From the NCBI GenBank assembly GCA_902826515.1, contig CADEFD010000006.1:13658-71931 (forward strand): DNA of 58,274 bases, given 5' to 3'. Below, in pieces: positions 19,684 through 29,159 of this stretch. Position 1 is the stretch's first letter, and the number at the start of each line of letters is the position of its first letter. The stretch comes from an uncultured Acidobacteriota bacterium. Lineage in GTDB: Bacteria; Acidobacteriota; Vicinamibacteria; Vicinamibacterales; UBA2999. The translations under genes and the position numbers were made by a program. A model generated the notes under the pieces. It ran no database searches, was not told the DNA's origin, and saw only the letters and a program-made list of their open reading frames with translations.

Positions 19684-21252
19684 TCAGGCGGTCAGGCGGC
19701 GGGCGAGTCCGGGGGCGAGGCGGCTCACGAGCGGCAGCCAGTCGGCGCGAGGCAACACGAGCGGCGCAACCAGCACCACGACCAGACCCGAGCAGGCCGA
19801 CCGCGCGGCCAGCAGCAGGATGCTGTCGGCGCCGATGACGTACGACACGAAGTGCTGCGTCACGGCGCAGGCGACGCCGAGAGCGGCGGCCGGCAGCACG
19901 ACCTGCTCGGCGAATTCGCCGACGGTGACGCCGACGCGCGGCAGCAGGAAGCGCGGCGCGAACACCATCGTGATGGCCACGGCGGGAATCGCCGTGGCGA
20001 GGGCCACGCCCCACACGCCGAAGCGGCCCGCGAACCACACGCTCAGCGCGAAGTTGACGAGCGCCTCGGCGAGGACCACGAGCACCAGCAGCTTCAGCAG
20101 GTCGAGCGCCTGGTAGAAGGGATTCATCACCTGCGTCGAGAGCGCGCTCGCGGTGGCGGCGATGCCGAGGAAGAGCAGGATGCGTGGCGACTCGGCGGCG
20201 ACGACCGGGCCCACCCAGATGGCGAGGAAGGCCGGGCCGAGGATGACCAGGTGCACGTTGATGAGCACCGACAGCGCGGCGCAGGTGCGCGAAGCGGCCA
20301 GGAAGAGTGACTTGAGCTTGTCGAACTCGCCGCGGGCCCGGTAGGCCGCCAGTTCCGGCAGCAGGCTCTGCGTGATGCCGTTCACGAGCACGCGCGACTG
20401 CTCGACGAGCTGCAGCGGCAGGGTGTAGAGGGTCACGCTGGCGGCCCCGAGCAGCACGCCGATGAGCGCCGTGTCGGTGTAGCCGATGATGAGGAGCGCC
20501 GTCTGCACGACGAAGGCCTGCGCGCCGAAGCCGTAGAGGCCGCGCAGTTCCTCGCGCGTCGGCCTGACCGCGCCCATCCGCACGCCCGGCGCCACCAGCC
20601 GGCAGAAGAAGATGAAGAGCGGCAGCTGAATGGCGCCGTCCACCACCGAGACGATCGAGAGCCAGACCATCGCGTCGGGCTGCGCCGTGGCCCACAGGAC
20701 GCCTACCGAGCGCAGCAGCGCGGCGATGATGATGACGGTCGACACGAGATCCCAGCGGCCGTGCGAGGCGAGCAGCGCCGAGAACGCCGAGTTGACGAAC
20801 ATGAAGACCAGGCGCAGCCCGAGCAGCACCATCGTGATCGTGGCCGCGTCGAGGCGTTCGGGCGCCAGCGGCGTCGCGAGGAGACGCGGCACGACCGGCG
20901 CGAGCGCGACCGCCAGGGCGAAGCAGAGCAGGCCGAGTCCGGTGTAGAGCGTGCCGGCCACGCTCAGCAGGCGCGTCTGGTCCGGACGGTCGTCCCGCCC
21001 GACCGCCTCTGACATCTTTTTCACGAACGCCGACCCGAGGCCCAGATACAGGAGGTTCGAGTAGAGCGTGAGGCCGTTCAGGAACGTCCAGATGCCGTAG
21101 TCCTCTTCCTGCAGCCGGGCCACCGTGATCGGGGTGAGGCCGAGCGACACCACGGCGCCGATGAGCGTGGCCGTCCAGTTGAGGGCGATGTTGCGCTTGA
21201 GAGACCGCTGCAGCAGCGATCGCGGCACGAGGGCCTTGAGGGGATTCAGCAC
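19684..21252 (-). CDS. MOP-superfamily flippase (polysaccharide/lipid-linked oligosaccharide exporter)
   Basis: A 522-residue polytopic membrane protein with 12-14 predicted helices and a Wzx/MATE-like pattern (IALNWTATLIGAVVSLGLTPITVARL at the N-terminus). Such flippases move undecaprenyl-linked glycans across the inner membrane. I choose the GTG at 21252 as start because GGAG lies nine bases upstream; an ATG at 21330 would add 26 Arg/Pro-rich residues and has no ribosome site. No glycosyltransferase cluster is adjacent, so its cargo is unknown. Confidence 0.78.
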   Translation of the reverse strand: MLNPLKALVPRSLLQRSLKRNIALNWTATLIGAVVSLGLTPITVARLQEEDYGIWTFLNGLTLYSNLLYLGLGSAFVKKMSEAVGRDDRPDQTRLLSVAGTLYTGLGLLCFALAVALAPVVPRLLATPLAPERLDAATITMVLLGLRLVFMFVNSAFSALLASHGRWDLVSTVIIIAALLRSVGVLWATAQPDAMVWLSIVSVVDGAIQLPLFIFFCRLVAPGVRMGAVRPTREELRGLYGFGAQAFVVQTALLIIGYTDTALIGVLLGAASVTLYTLPLQLVEQSRVLVNGITQSLLPELAAYRARGEFDKLKSLFLAASRTCAALSVLINVHLVILGPAFLAIWVGPVVAAESPRILLFLGIAATASALSTQVMNPFYQALDLLKLLVLVVLAEALVNFALSVWFAGRFGVWGVALATAIPAVAITMVFAPRFLLPRVGVTVGEFAEQVVLPAAALGVACAVTQHFVSYVIGADSILLLAARSACSGLVVVLVAPLVLPRADWLPLVSRLAPGLARRLTA

Positions 21253-21495
21253 CGCGGCTCCACGCGCGCGGACGGGAGGGGAGCGGACGGGCCGGAGATC
21301 GAGTGGAGCACCTTCACGAGGACCCCACATTATCGCCGAGAGCCGCGGCCACGAGCCGCAACAACGGCATGACGGGCCGCGTCACGCGACGGCGCGTGCC
21401 AACACGGGCAGTGGCGGCAGGACGGCGGCGCACCCATCACGTCCGCTTCTGGAACCGGTGGCGACGACTCGCTGTTGTTTTCGCCGGCGCTCGGC

Positions 21496-21501
21496 CATAA
21501 T
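21496..21501 (+). promoter_or_regulatory. Putative -10 box for the M20 peptidase gene
   Basis: CATAAT lies 48 bases before the ATG at 21549. A weak -35 candidate (TTGTTT, 21475-21480) is upstream at a short 15-base spacing. GGAGG at 21539-21543 is the ribosome site. The remaining 21253-21495 stretch shows no gene. Confidence 0.3.
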
Positions 21502-21548
21502 CCGCCGCGTGGCGGCGGCCTCGTTGCTGCCGCATCCCGGAGGCCGAC

Positions 21549-23219
21549 ATGCAGATCCCCAAGGCACTCGTCGCCGGCACCGCGCTGGCCCTCGTTCTCG
21601 CCGCCCTGCCGCAGGCGCAGCGTCCGGCCGCGCCGCCGGCGACGCCGGCCGCGGCCGTGGCGCCGGTGTCGCCGCGCGTCGCCGCCCTCAAGGCGGCGCT
21701 CGACGCCGACGTGTCGTCGCCGGCCATGTACGACCTCGGCCAGCAGATGAACGACATGGTCTTCAGCTTCGGCGAGATCGGCTTCCAGGAGTTCGAGACG
21801 CAGAAGTACCTCGGCGGCCTGCTGCGCGAGAACGGCTTCACGGTGGAGACCGGCGTGGCCGGAATTCCCACCGCCTGGGTCGCTCGCTGGGGCAACGGCG
21901 CGCCGGTCATTGCCTTCGGCTCCGACATCGACGGCATCCCGCAGGGCAACCAGAAGCCGGGCGTGGCGTATCACGACCCGATGGTCGAAGGGGCGCCGGG
22001 CCACGGCGAAGGCCACAACTCGGGCACGCCGCTCAACATCGTGGCCGCGCTCGCGGTCAAGCGCATCATGGAGCGCGAGAAGCTGCCCGGCACGCTCATG
22101 ATCTGGCCGGGCGTGGCCGAGGAACTGCTCGGCACCAAGGCGTACTTCGTGCGCGCCGGGATGTTCAAGGACGTGGACGTCGTGCTCTACAACCACGTCG
22201 GGTCGAATCTCGGCACGAGCTGGGGAGACGGCGGCGGCAGCGGCCTCGTCTCGGTCGAGTACACCTTCGAAGGCGAGACGGCGCACAGCGCCGGGGCGCC
22301 GTGGCGCGGCCGGAGCGCGCTCGACGCGGTGGAGCTCATGAACGTCGGCTGGAACTATCGGCGCGAGCACCTCCGGCTGGCGCAGCGCACCCACTACGTC
22401 ATCACCAACGGCGGCGATCAGCCGAACGTCGTGCCGCGCAATGCCGGCGTCTGGTACTACTTCCGCGAGACCGACTACGACACCATCCGCAACATGTGGG
22501 ACATCGGCGACAAGATGGCCGACGGCGCCGCCCTCATGACGAACACGAAGTGGACCTCGCGCGTGCTCGGCACCGCCTGGCCGCGCCACACCAACCGCGC
22601 CGTGGCCGAGGCCATGCACGCCAACATCCAGCACGTCGGGCTGCCGCAGTGGAGCGAGGCCGACATCACGCTGGCCAAGGCGACGCAGCGGGTGATGCAC
22701 GTGCCGGAGATCGGCCTCGCCACCGGGCCGATCGGCCCGCTGCGCGGCCGGGAGCGGATTCCGGACGAGGAGAAGTTCGGCGGCCCATCGGATGACATCG
22801 GCGATGTCACCTGGACGGTGCCGACGGTGTCGCTCAGCTATCCGGCGAATTTCCAGGCCGGCCCGGGCCACAACTGGGCCAACGCCATCCCGATGGCCAC
22901 GCCCATCGCGCACAAGGGCGTGAACGCCGGGGCCCGCGTGGCGGCGCTCACCGCGCTCGACCTCGTGATGCGCCCGGACCTCGTCAAGGCCGCGCGCGAC
23001 TACTTCGAGAACGTGCAGCTCAAGCAGCGCAAGTACACGCCGTTCATCCGGCCCACCGATCAGCCGGCCACGTGGATGAACAAGGCGACGATGGACCGCT
23101 ACCGGCCCGAGATGACGAAGTACTACTTCGACCGCGCGAAGTACAAGACCTACATGGACCAGATGAAGGCGCAGTTCGGCATCACCTACCCCACGGTGAA
23201 GCCGGCCGCGTCGCAGTAG
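21549..23219 (+). CDS. Exported M20-family amidohydrolase/peptidase (AbgB-like)
   Basis: A 556-residue zinc hydrolase. A signal peptide (about residues 1-24) is followed by an Ala/Pro linker and the M20 catalytic domain: FGSDIDGIPQGNQ (metal ligand region, about residue 125), GHGEGHNSGT (about 155) and GVAEELLGTKAYF (catalytic Glu, about 190). A dimerisation domain containing GETAHSAGAPWRGRSALDA follows. Relatives cleave N-acyl amino acids or p-aminobenzoyl-glutamate. In AbgB-type enzymes the second motif reads GHGCGHN; here the metal-site Cys position is Glu, a real difference that may change metal preference. The gene stands alone. Confidence 0.88.
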   Translation: MQIPKALVAGTALALVLAALPQAQRPAAPPATPAAAVAPVSPRVAALKAALDADVSSPAMYDLGQQMNDMVFSFGEIGFQEFETQKYLGGLLRENGFTVETGVAGIPTAWVARWGNGAPVIAFGSDIDGIPQGNQKPGVAYHDPMVEGAPGHGEGHNSGTPLNIVAALAVKRIMEREKLPGTLMIWPGVAEELLGTKAYFVRAGMFKDVDVVLYNHVGSNLGTSWGDGGGSGLVSVEYTFEGETAHSAGAPWRGRSALDAVELMNVGWNYRREHLRLAQRTHYVITNGGDQPNVVPRNAGVWYYFRETDYDTIRNMWDIGDKMADGAALMTNTKWTSRVLGTAWPRHTNRAVAEAMHANIQHVGLPQWSEADITLAKATQRVMHVPEIGLATGPIGPLRGRERIPDEEKFGGPSDDIGDVTWTVPTVSLSYPANFQAGPGHNWANAIPMATPIAHKGVNAGARVAALTALDLVMRPDLVKAARDYFENVQLKQRKYTPFIRPTDQPATWMNKATMDRYRPEMTKYYFDRAKYKTYMDQMKAQFGITYPTVKPAASQ

Positions 23220-23465
23220 CCGCGGCGAGGCCAGCGCGAACTGCTGGCGTGGCCGCAGGCGGGTCCCGCCGGCCCCGGCCCTCATGGCCGCGGCGCGCAC
23301 GTCGGTCCCGGGGCTGGGTGAGCTGGCGCGTCAGGTGCGTTGACACGGGCGGCGCGGGTCGTGACATGGCCGCGCACTCCACACCCGTCCGCGACCGCCC
23401 CCGGTGAGCTGATTCGGCGGCGTCTGCCGCTAGTAGAGACAGTCCGCCCTTCCCCGGGAGTCTCC

Positions 23466-23606
23466 ATGTTCCGCACCGCCCTCGATCTGGCCCTGCCCGT
23501 CGCGCTCGCCACCCTGCTCATCGCCGCCGCCGTCGGCGCCGGGCTGGCCGACCCGCCGGCCCGCGGACCGGCGCCCGCCGCGGTTACCCCCGCGCCGGCG
23601 CGCTGA
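23466..23606 (+). CDS. Possible 46-residue single-span membrane protein
   Basis: A short frame starting at ATG 23466 with GGGAG seven bases upstream. It encodes one hydrophobic segment (residues 6-28) and an Ala/Pro-rich tail. It overlaps the 3' end of the convergent multicopper oxidase by 23 bp. It resembles no family I know. The ribosome site and membrane-like profile support it, but its shortness and the GC-rich background keep confidence low. Confidence 0.3.
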   Translation: MFRTALDLALPVALATLLIAAAVGAGLADPPARGPAPAAVTPAPAR

Positions 23607-25185
23607 TCCGGAAGTTCCGCATCATGCCCATGTCCTCGTGCTCGAGGATGTGGCAGTGGTAGAGATACAGCCCCGGATACGTCGAGAAGGTGATCTGCAC
23701 CCGCACCGTTTCGCCGGGCAGCACGAGCACCGTGTCGGTGGCGCGCGTGTCGCTGATGCCCTCGGAGAGGGCGTTCGCGGCGGCGCCCGATCGCGACAGC
23801 ACGCGGAACTGCGTGCCGTGCACGTGGATGGGATGCGCCATCGCCATGCCCATCGGGTTCGGCTCGTTCCTGAACTCCCAGATGTGCGTGGACCCCGGCG
23901 CGACGGTTTCGTCCGGAGCGGCATCGGCCATGTCGAAGGTGCGGCCGCCGATGAGCCACTCCATCCGCATGAAGGTCAGCGGCACGCGGCGGATCGGCGC
24001 GCGGTCGCTGACCGCCCAGGCGGCCGGCGGCGTGCAGAGGCGCGCCGGTAGTGTGAGGCTCGCGGCCGGACCGCCGCGCACGGTGAACGACATGAGATCC
24101 GCCGCCGAGCCCTGCGGCAGCGGTGAGAGTTCGCCCATCATGCCGACGTGCCCCACGGCGTCGGCCGGGAAGGCCACGCTGCGCAGCGTGAAGGCCGTGC
24201 CCGCCGCTTTGACCGACGCGTCGAGCAGCACATCTGCACGCTGACCGGGCGCGAGCGTCAGGAACGGCCGGACCCGCGCCCGTTCGAGCAGCCCGCCGTC
24301 GCCGCCGAGAATCGTGAACGGCGTGCCGTCGCTCCACGCCAGCTTGTAGATGCGCGCGTTCGAGCCGTTCAGCAGACGCACCCGATAGGCGCGGCGTTCG
24401 AGCGATCGCGCCGGACGCGGCGCGCCGCTCACGAACAGCCGGTCGCCCAGCCAGCCGTTCATCGTCTCCATCATCTGCCCCATGCCGCCGCCCATGCCGC
24501 CGCCGCGGCCCATGCCGCCGCCCCGGCCCATGCCCCCAGGCATCGTCCCGCCGTTGGCGTAGACGAGCTGGTTCTTCGCGTCGAACCGGCGGTCCTGCAG
24601 CACGAGCACCAGCGCGTCGTCGCCCGCCGGCAGACCGAGCGCGTCGTCTTCGGGATCGGTCACCACGATGACGCCGGCGAGTCCCTGATACGCCTGGGCG
24701 CCGGTGCGCATGTGCGGATGCGGGTGATACCAGTAGGTGCCGGCGCGGTTCACCACCTCGAAGTCGTAGACGTAGTCGCGGCCCCCGTCCACCGCCAGCC
24801 GCGGGTGGCCGTCGGCCGCCTCGGGCACGTCGAGACCGTGCCAGTGCACGATCGACGGCTCCGGCAGCCGGTTCTCGAACCGCACGCGGACCTTCTGCCC
24901 ACGCCGGAAGTGCAGCACCGGGCCGAGGTACGAGCCCGGCAGCGGCTGCACGGTCGACGCCGGTCCGCGCACGACGGAGGCCGTATAGCGCCAGACCCGC
25001 GTCGGGGCGCCGGGCAGCAGGGCAACCTCCGACGGCGCGGCCGTGAGTGTGAGTTCCACGTCGGGCACGGCGCGCGCCGGCTGCAGCGCGTCGGCTGCCT
25101 CGCGCGGTGGGCCGAAGTCGAACACACCGAGGGCCGGCGCGATGGCTGGCACGGTCAGCAGGCGGAGGGCGTCACGTCGGTCCAT
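23584..25185 (-). CDS. Multicopper oxidase (CueO/CopA-like) with Met-rich insert
   Basis: A 533-residue exported oxidase. A twin-arginine signal (DRRDALRLL, residues 2-10) starts at the ATG at 25185; a longer frame to 25329 is Arg/Pro-rich and unlike the family. Copper ligands are complete: HWHG (about 118), WYHPHPHMR (about 157), HPIHVHG (about 450) and HCHILEHEDMGMM near the C-terminus. These form the type 1 site and the trinuclear site that reduces oxygen to water. Around residue 220-245 a repeated GGM motif forms a Met-rich stretch like the Cu(I)-binding insert of CueO/CopA. The likely role is periplasmic Cu(I) oxidation and copper tolerance. No copper regulator is adjacent. Confidence 0.92.
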   Translation of the reverse strand: MDRRDALRLLTVPAIAPALGVFDFGPPREAADALQPARAVPDVELTLTAAPSEVALLPGAPTRVWRYTASVVRGPASTVQPLPGSYLGPVLHFRRGQKVRVRFENRLPEPSIVHWHGLDVPEAADGHPRLAVDGGRDYVYDFEVVNRAGTYWYHPHPHMRTGAQAYQGLAGVIVVTDPEDDALGLPAGDDALVLVLQDRRFDAKNQLVYANGGTMPGGMGRGGGMGRGGGMGGGMGQMMETMNGWLGDRLFVSGAPRPARSLERRAYRVRLLNGSNARIYKLAWSDGTPFTILGGDGGLLERARVRPFLTLAPGQRADVLLDASVKAAGTAFTLRSVAFPADAVGHVGMMGELSPLPQGSAADLMSFTVRGGPAASLTLPARLCTPPAAWAVSDRAPIRRVPLTFMRMEWLIGGRTFDMADAAPDETVAPGSTHIWEFRNEPNPMGMAMAHPIHVHGTQFRVLSRSGAAANALSEGISDTRATDTVLVLPGETVRVQITFSTYPGLYLYHCHILEHEDMGMMRNFRISAPARG

Positions 25186-25404
25186 GGGCACAAGACTCCA
25201 GCGGGTGTGGCGCCGGGGAGCGGCGTCAGCCTGGTGAAGCGGGCAGCAAGGGCCACGCCACAGGGCGGCGCCCGGCCGGACGGCGCCAATTCCACCGCGG
25301 ACCTTCGAACGGGCCGTCCGCGCCGGCAAAACCCCCCGGAGAATTCCCGAATCGGCATGTGCCGGCTCGTGGCCCGGAGGTTGCAGTGCCGCTGACGAAT
25401 CCGG

Positions 25405-28344
25405 ATGCCGTACCTCAAGGCTGTTCCCGTTCGTGGCGCCATTCCGCGCGATCTCACGCAGTTACCCGGATCGAGTCCGGCGGGGGCGCGGGCCCGTGCG
25501 GCTGTGCGGCGCCTGAAGTGGCACACGCTGTGCCGTCTCGTGACACTTGTCGCCGTCTGTCTCCTGCCGGCGACGGCACGCGCCGACGACGGCCTGGCGG
25601 ATCCCCGGCCGGCGGAACGCGGCCTGCCCACCGTGACGGTCGTGCCGCCGGCGCGCCTCGGGGCGCCGCAGCTGTTTGCCGTCTCCGTCGCCGGACGCCG
25701 CCTGTACGTCGGCACGCTGACCGGGCTCGCCATCCACGACGGCGCCCACTGGGAGGTCGTGCCCTCCGACCGCGCGCTCTATGCGGTACATGGCGCGGCG
25801 AGCGGACGTGTCATCGCCGGCGGGCCTGACTGCCTGCTGGAGCTCTCGCGCGGCGCCGACGGTCAGCATCAGCTCGTGTCGCTCGTGGACCGGCTGCCCG
25901 AAGGCGATCGGGTGATCGGGGACGTGCGATCGATTCACGCGCTGGGCGACACCTTCTTTGCCGTCACCGACCGCGCCCTCGTGCGCGTGCGCGGCGCCGA
26001 CGTGCACCTCGTCGAACGCTGGCGATCCGACCCGCTGCGGCGCGGGTTCGTGAGCCAGGGGCGCCTCTACGTGTCGTCGCAGAGCGGCGTGCGCGCCTTC
26101 ACCGCAGAGGCCGCCACGGTGGAGGATGCCGTGACGGCGCTCGACGCCGCCGGCGGACGCGTGATGTTCGTCGTCGATCATCCGCAGGCCGGCCAGATCG
26201 TCGGCGTCGAAACGCGCGGGCTGCTGACGCGCCAGGACGGCGCCTGGCGCGTGGCGGCGGCCGGCGGCGACCTGCTCACGCGCGGCATCACCGATGCGCG
26301 CGTGCTCACGAGCGGCGCGCTGGCCCTCGGCAGTACCACCGGCGGCGTCGTGCTCCTCGCGCCGGACCTCACGTTCGATCGCGCGCTCGGCCGCGCCGAG
26401 GGACTGCCCTCGGGCGACGTCGAAAGCCTGGCCGAGGACGCGGAAGGCGGCGTGTGGGTCGTGAGTCCGGCCGACCTGGCGCGCGTGGATTTCGGGGCGC
26501 CGCTCACGCTCATCGACACGCGGCTCGGCCTCGAGGGCACGGTCAACGGGGTGGCCCGCTACGACCAACGCCTGCACGTGCTCACGACCTCCGGACTCTT
26601 CGTGCTCGACGACAGCCGCGGCCGCCGCCGCGCCACTCCGGTGCCGGGCGTGCCGGCGCGCGCGTGGGACGCCTTCGACGCCGGCGAACACCTGCTCGTG
26701 GCGACCGCGTCCGGCGTCTACGAGAGCCGCCGCGCCGGCGCCCGCCTCGTGCCGGGCACGGCGCGCCTTTCGTCCTATGTGCTGGCGCCGCGTGTCGATC
26801 GGCCCGGCACCATGCTCGTCGGCTCGCGCACCGGGCTCTCGGTGCTCGTGCGCGACGGCAACGGCTGGCGGTTCTCGCGCGACGTCGCCGGGGCGCCGCG
26901 CTACGTGCGCACCATCGTGACGCGGCCCGACGGCGTCGTCTATCTCGGCACGACGTTCGACGGGCTCGTGCGCCTGCGCCTCGACGACCCCGCCGTGCCG
27001 CCGCGCACGCTCGTGCCCGGCGAAGTGCACCTGCGCGACATCGACGGCGCGCTGCACGTGCTCAACTACGACACCAACACCCTGGCCGTGCTCGACGAGG
27101 CGCGCGAGACCGTCCGCGCGGCGTCGCTGCGCGGCGTCGACCTGCCGGAGCACACCCTGCGCTTCGCCTACGACCCGCGCGGGGCGTTGTGGGCCACCGG
27201 CCTCGGCGTCGAGACGCTCGAACCCGGCATCGGCGCGATGCGTCCGGTCCTCGACCGCGGCGTCAGCGTGCAGGCCCTCGACATCGAACCCGACGGCGTC
27301 GTCTGGCTCGGCAGCAACGTCGGGTTGTGGCGGTTCGCCAGCCCGCGCGCCACGCCGTGGACGTCGCGGCCCTCGCCCACGCTCGAACGGGTGTTCGTGA
27401 ACGGCGCGCCCGTGGCCCGCGCCCGGCCCGACGGCTCGCCGATCGACCTGGCCCATGGCTTCGAACGCCTGCGCCTCGAGTTCACGCCGAATACGTTCGC
27501 GCCGGGTGCGGTCACCGCCTTCAAGCTCGAACCACTCGACGCCGACTGGAGTCCGGCGCGGCGCGGCGTCATCGCCGAGTACACCTCGCTCCCCGAAGGC
27601 ACCTACCGCCTGCACATGCGATCGGGCAGCGGTCCCGACCGTGCCGAGAGCGAGTGGGCGTTCACCGTGCGGCCGCCCTGGTATCGCACGCCGCTCGTCT
27701 ACCTCCTCGAAATCGCCTTCGTCGCCGGCCTGCTGCTGCTCGTGAGCCAGGTGCGCACGCACCAGCTGCGCCGCCGCTCGCACGAACTCGAACGTGCCGT
27801 CATCGAGAAGACCGCCGCGCTGCAGGAAGCCAATCGCCGCCTGGCGGAACTGGCCTGGAGTGACGAACTCACGGCGCTCTACAACCGCCGGCATTTCGAG
27901 GACGCGCTGGCCGAGGAATGGGCGCGCGCCCATCGCACGCGCAGCCCGATCGCGCTCGTGATGGTGGACATCGACCACTTCAAGTCGCTCAACGACACGC
28001 TCGGCCATGTGGCCGGCGACCGGGCGCTGCGCGCCGTGGCCGATGTGATCAAGGCCTGCGCGCGCCGTCCCGGCGATGTCGCCGCACGCTACGGCGGCGA
28101 GGAATTCGTCGTGTTGCTGCCCGGCGGCCGCCGCGAGCGCGTGCATGCGCTCGCCGAGGAGATTCGCGAGGCCGTCGAAGCCCTCGCCCTGCCGCATCCG
28201 GGGCACGCGCTGGGCCACATCACGGTGAGCGTGGGTGTGGCGGCGGTGAGCGCGCCCGAGAGCCTGCAGGCCACGCTCGTCGACGCGGCGGACCGCGCGC
28301 TCTACCGCGCCAAGGCCGCCGGCCGCAACGCCGTCGCCGCCTGA
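25405..28344 (+). CDS. Propeller-sensor diguanylate cyclase (GGDEF)
   Basis: A 979-residue signalling protein. A signal/anchor segment lies at about residues 37-60. A long periplasmic region follows that looks like a two-component-regulator beta-propeller (about 75-660, with repeats such as DPRGALWATG and EPDGVVWLGSNVGLW). Next come a Y_Y_Y-like domain (about 670-755), a membrane helix (about 765-785), a short coiled coil, and a cytoplasmic GGDEF domain with GGEEF at 897-901. The allosteric inhibition site RPGD (888-891) stands exactly five residues before GGEEF, so product feedback should operate. It makes cyclic di-GMP in response to an unknown periplasmic signal. The start is uncertain; a GTG at 25504 would place the signal peptide at the N-terminus. 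Confidence 0.88.
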   Translation: MPYLKAVPVRGAIPRDLTQLPGSSPAGARARAAVRRLKWHTLCRLVTLVAVCLLPATARADDGLADPRPAERGLPTVTVVPPARLGAPQLFAVSVAGRRLYVGTLTGLAIHDGAHWEVVPSDRALYAVHGAASGRVIAGGPDCLLELSRGADGQHQLVSLVDRLPEGDRVIGDVRSIHALGDTFFAVTDRALVRVRGADVHLVERWRSDPLRRGFVSQGRLYVSSQSGVRAFTAEAATVEDAVTALDAAGGRVMFVVDHPQAGQIVGVETRGLLTRQDGAWRVAAAGGDLLTRGITDARVLTSGALALGSTTGGVVLLAPDLTFDRALGRAEGLPSGDVESLAEDAEGGVWVVSPADLARVDFGAPLTLIDTRLGLEGTVNGVARYDQRLHVLTTSGLFVLDDSRGRRRATPVPGVPARAWDAFDAGEHLLVATASGVYESRRAGARLVPGTARLSSYVLAPRVDRPGTMLVGSRTGLSVLVRDGNGWRFSRDVAGAPRYVRTIVTRPDGVVYLGTTFDGLVRLRLDDPAVPPRTLVPGEVHLRDIDGALHVLNYDTNTLAVLDEARETVRAASLRGVDLPEHTLRFAYDPRGALWATGLGVETLEPGIGAMRPVLDRGVSVQALDIEPDGVVWLGSNVGLWRFASPRATPWTSRPSPTLERVFVNGAPVARARPDGSPIDLAHGFERLRLEFTPNTFAPGAVTAFKLEPLDADWSPARRGVIAEYTSLPEGTYRLHMRSGSGPDRAESEWAFTVRPPWYRTPLVYLLEIAFVAGLLLLVSQVRTHQLRRRSHELERAVIEKTAALQEANRRLAELAWSDELTALYNRRHFEDALAEEWARAHRTRSPIALVMVDIDHFKSLNDTLGHVAGDRALRAVADVIKACARRPGDVAARYGGEEFVVLLPGGRRERVHALAEEIREAVEALALPHPGHALGHITVSVGVAAVSAPESLQATLVDAADRALYRAKAAGRNAVAA

Positions 28345-28367
28345 GCGCCGCGCCCGCTGCCGCGCGC

Positions 28368-29159
28368 TCAGCGCGTCAGGGTGGTGCCGGCGAGGCGGCT
28401 TACGGCGCGCAGCCCCTCGTCGCCGATGTCGAGGCTGTGTGCGTTCACGTAGAGCCGGATGTGCTGGTCGCACACCGCGTCCGACATCTCCTGCGAGTGG
28501 GCGCGCACGTAGGCCCGGCTGGCCTCGGGATGTGTGAAGGCGTGGGCGACCGAGGCGCGGATCGCCTCTTCGGCCGCGGCCGCCAGGCCGGCGTCGAGGT
28601 CGGCGCGCGCGCAGATGCCGGCCAGCGGCACCGGCAGCGAGGTCTCGCGTTCCCACCAGTCACCGAGATCCACGATCTTCACGAGGCCATGATCCGCGTA
28701 GGTGAAACGGCTCTCGTGGATGATGAGCCCGGCGTCCACCTCGCCGCGTTCGACGGCGCCGAGGATGCGGTCGTAGCGCACCTCGACCACCTCGCCGAGC
28801 GTCGGCGCCGCGAGACGCAGGAGGCGGAACGCAGTGGTCTCGCGCCCGGGAATCGCGACCCGGCCGCGCACCGCGTCGCCGAGGCGGCGCGACTCGCGCG
28901 CCACGACGAGCGGCCCGACGCCGTGGCCGAGCGCGGCGCCGCTGCGCAGCAGCCGGTAGAGGCCGCCGACGGCGCCGAAGGCGCCCACGCTGAGCTTCGT
29001 CAGATCGAACGCCCCCTCGTGCGCCCGGCGGTTCAGCTCCTCGATGTCGAGCAGCACCGGCTGCACGGCGAACGGCGCCGGCACGAGGCCGTGCACGAGC
29101 GCGTGAAACGCGAAGGTGTCGTTCGGGCACGGCGAGAAGCCGAAGGTCAGCGTACGCAT
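28368..29159 (-). CDS. mqnD: 1,4-dihydroxy-6-naphthoate synthase (futalosine pathway)
   Basis: A 263-residue MqnD-type enzyme that converts cyclic dehypoxanthinyl-futalosine to 1,4-dihydroxy-6-naphthoate. The periplasmic-binding-protein-like fold is marked by the N-terminal FGFSPCPNDTFAFHALVHG and by LLDIEELNRRAHEG, DLTKLSVGAFG and DAGLIIHESRFTY. Start ATG is at 29159, within the end of mqnB (13-bp overlap). A longer open frame to 29645 is spurious. mqnA, mqnC and mqnE are not in the window. Confidence 0.93.
   Translation of the reverse strand: MRTLTFGFSPCPNDTFAFHALVHGLVPAPFAVQPVLLDIEELNRRAHEGAFDLTKLSVGAFGAVGGLYRLLRSGAALGHGVGPLVVARESRRLGDAVRGRVAIPGRETTAFRLLRLAAPTLGEVVEVRYDRILGAVERGEVDAGLIIHESRFTYADHGLVKIVDLGDWWERETSLPVPLAGICARADLDAGLAAAAEEAIRASVAHAFTHPEASRAYVRAHSQEMSDAVCDQHIRLYVNAHSLDIGDEGLRAVSRLAGTTLTR

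Noticed and set aside
24480-24545. Independent minisatellite locus
   Set aside because: The short repeat is fully explained by the Met/Gly-rich coding segment of the multicopper oxidase.
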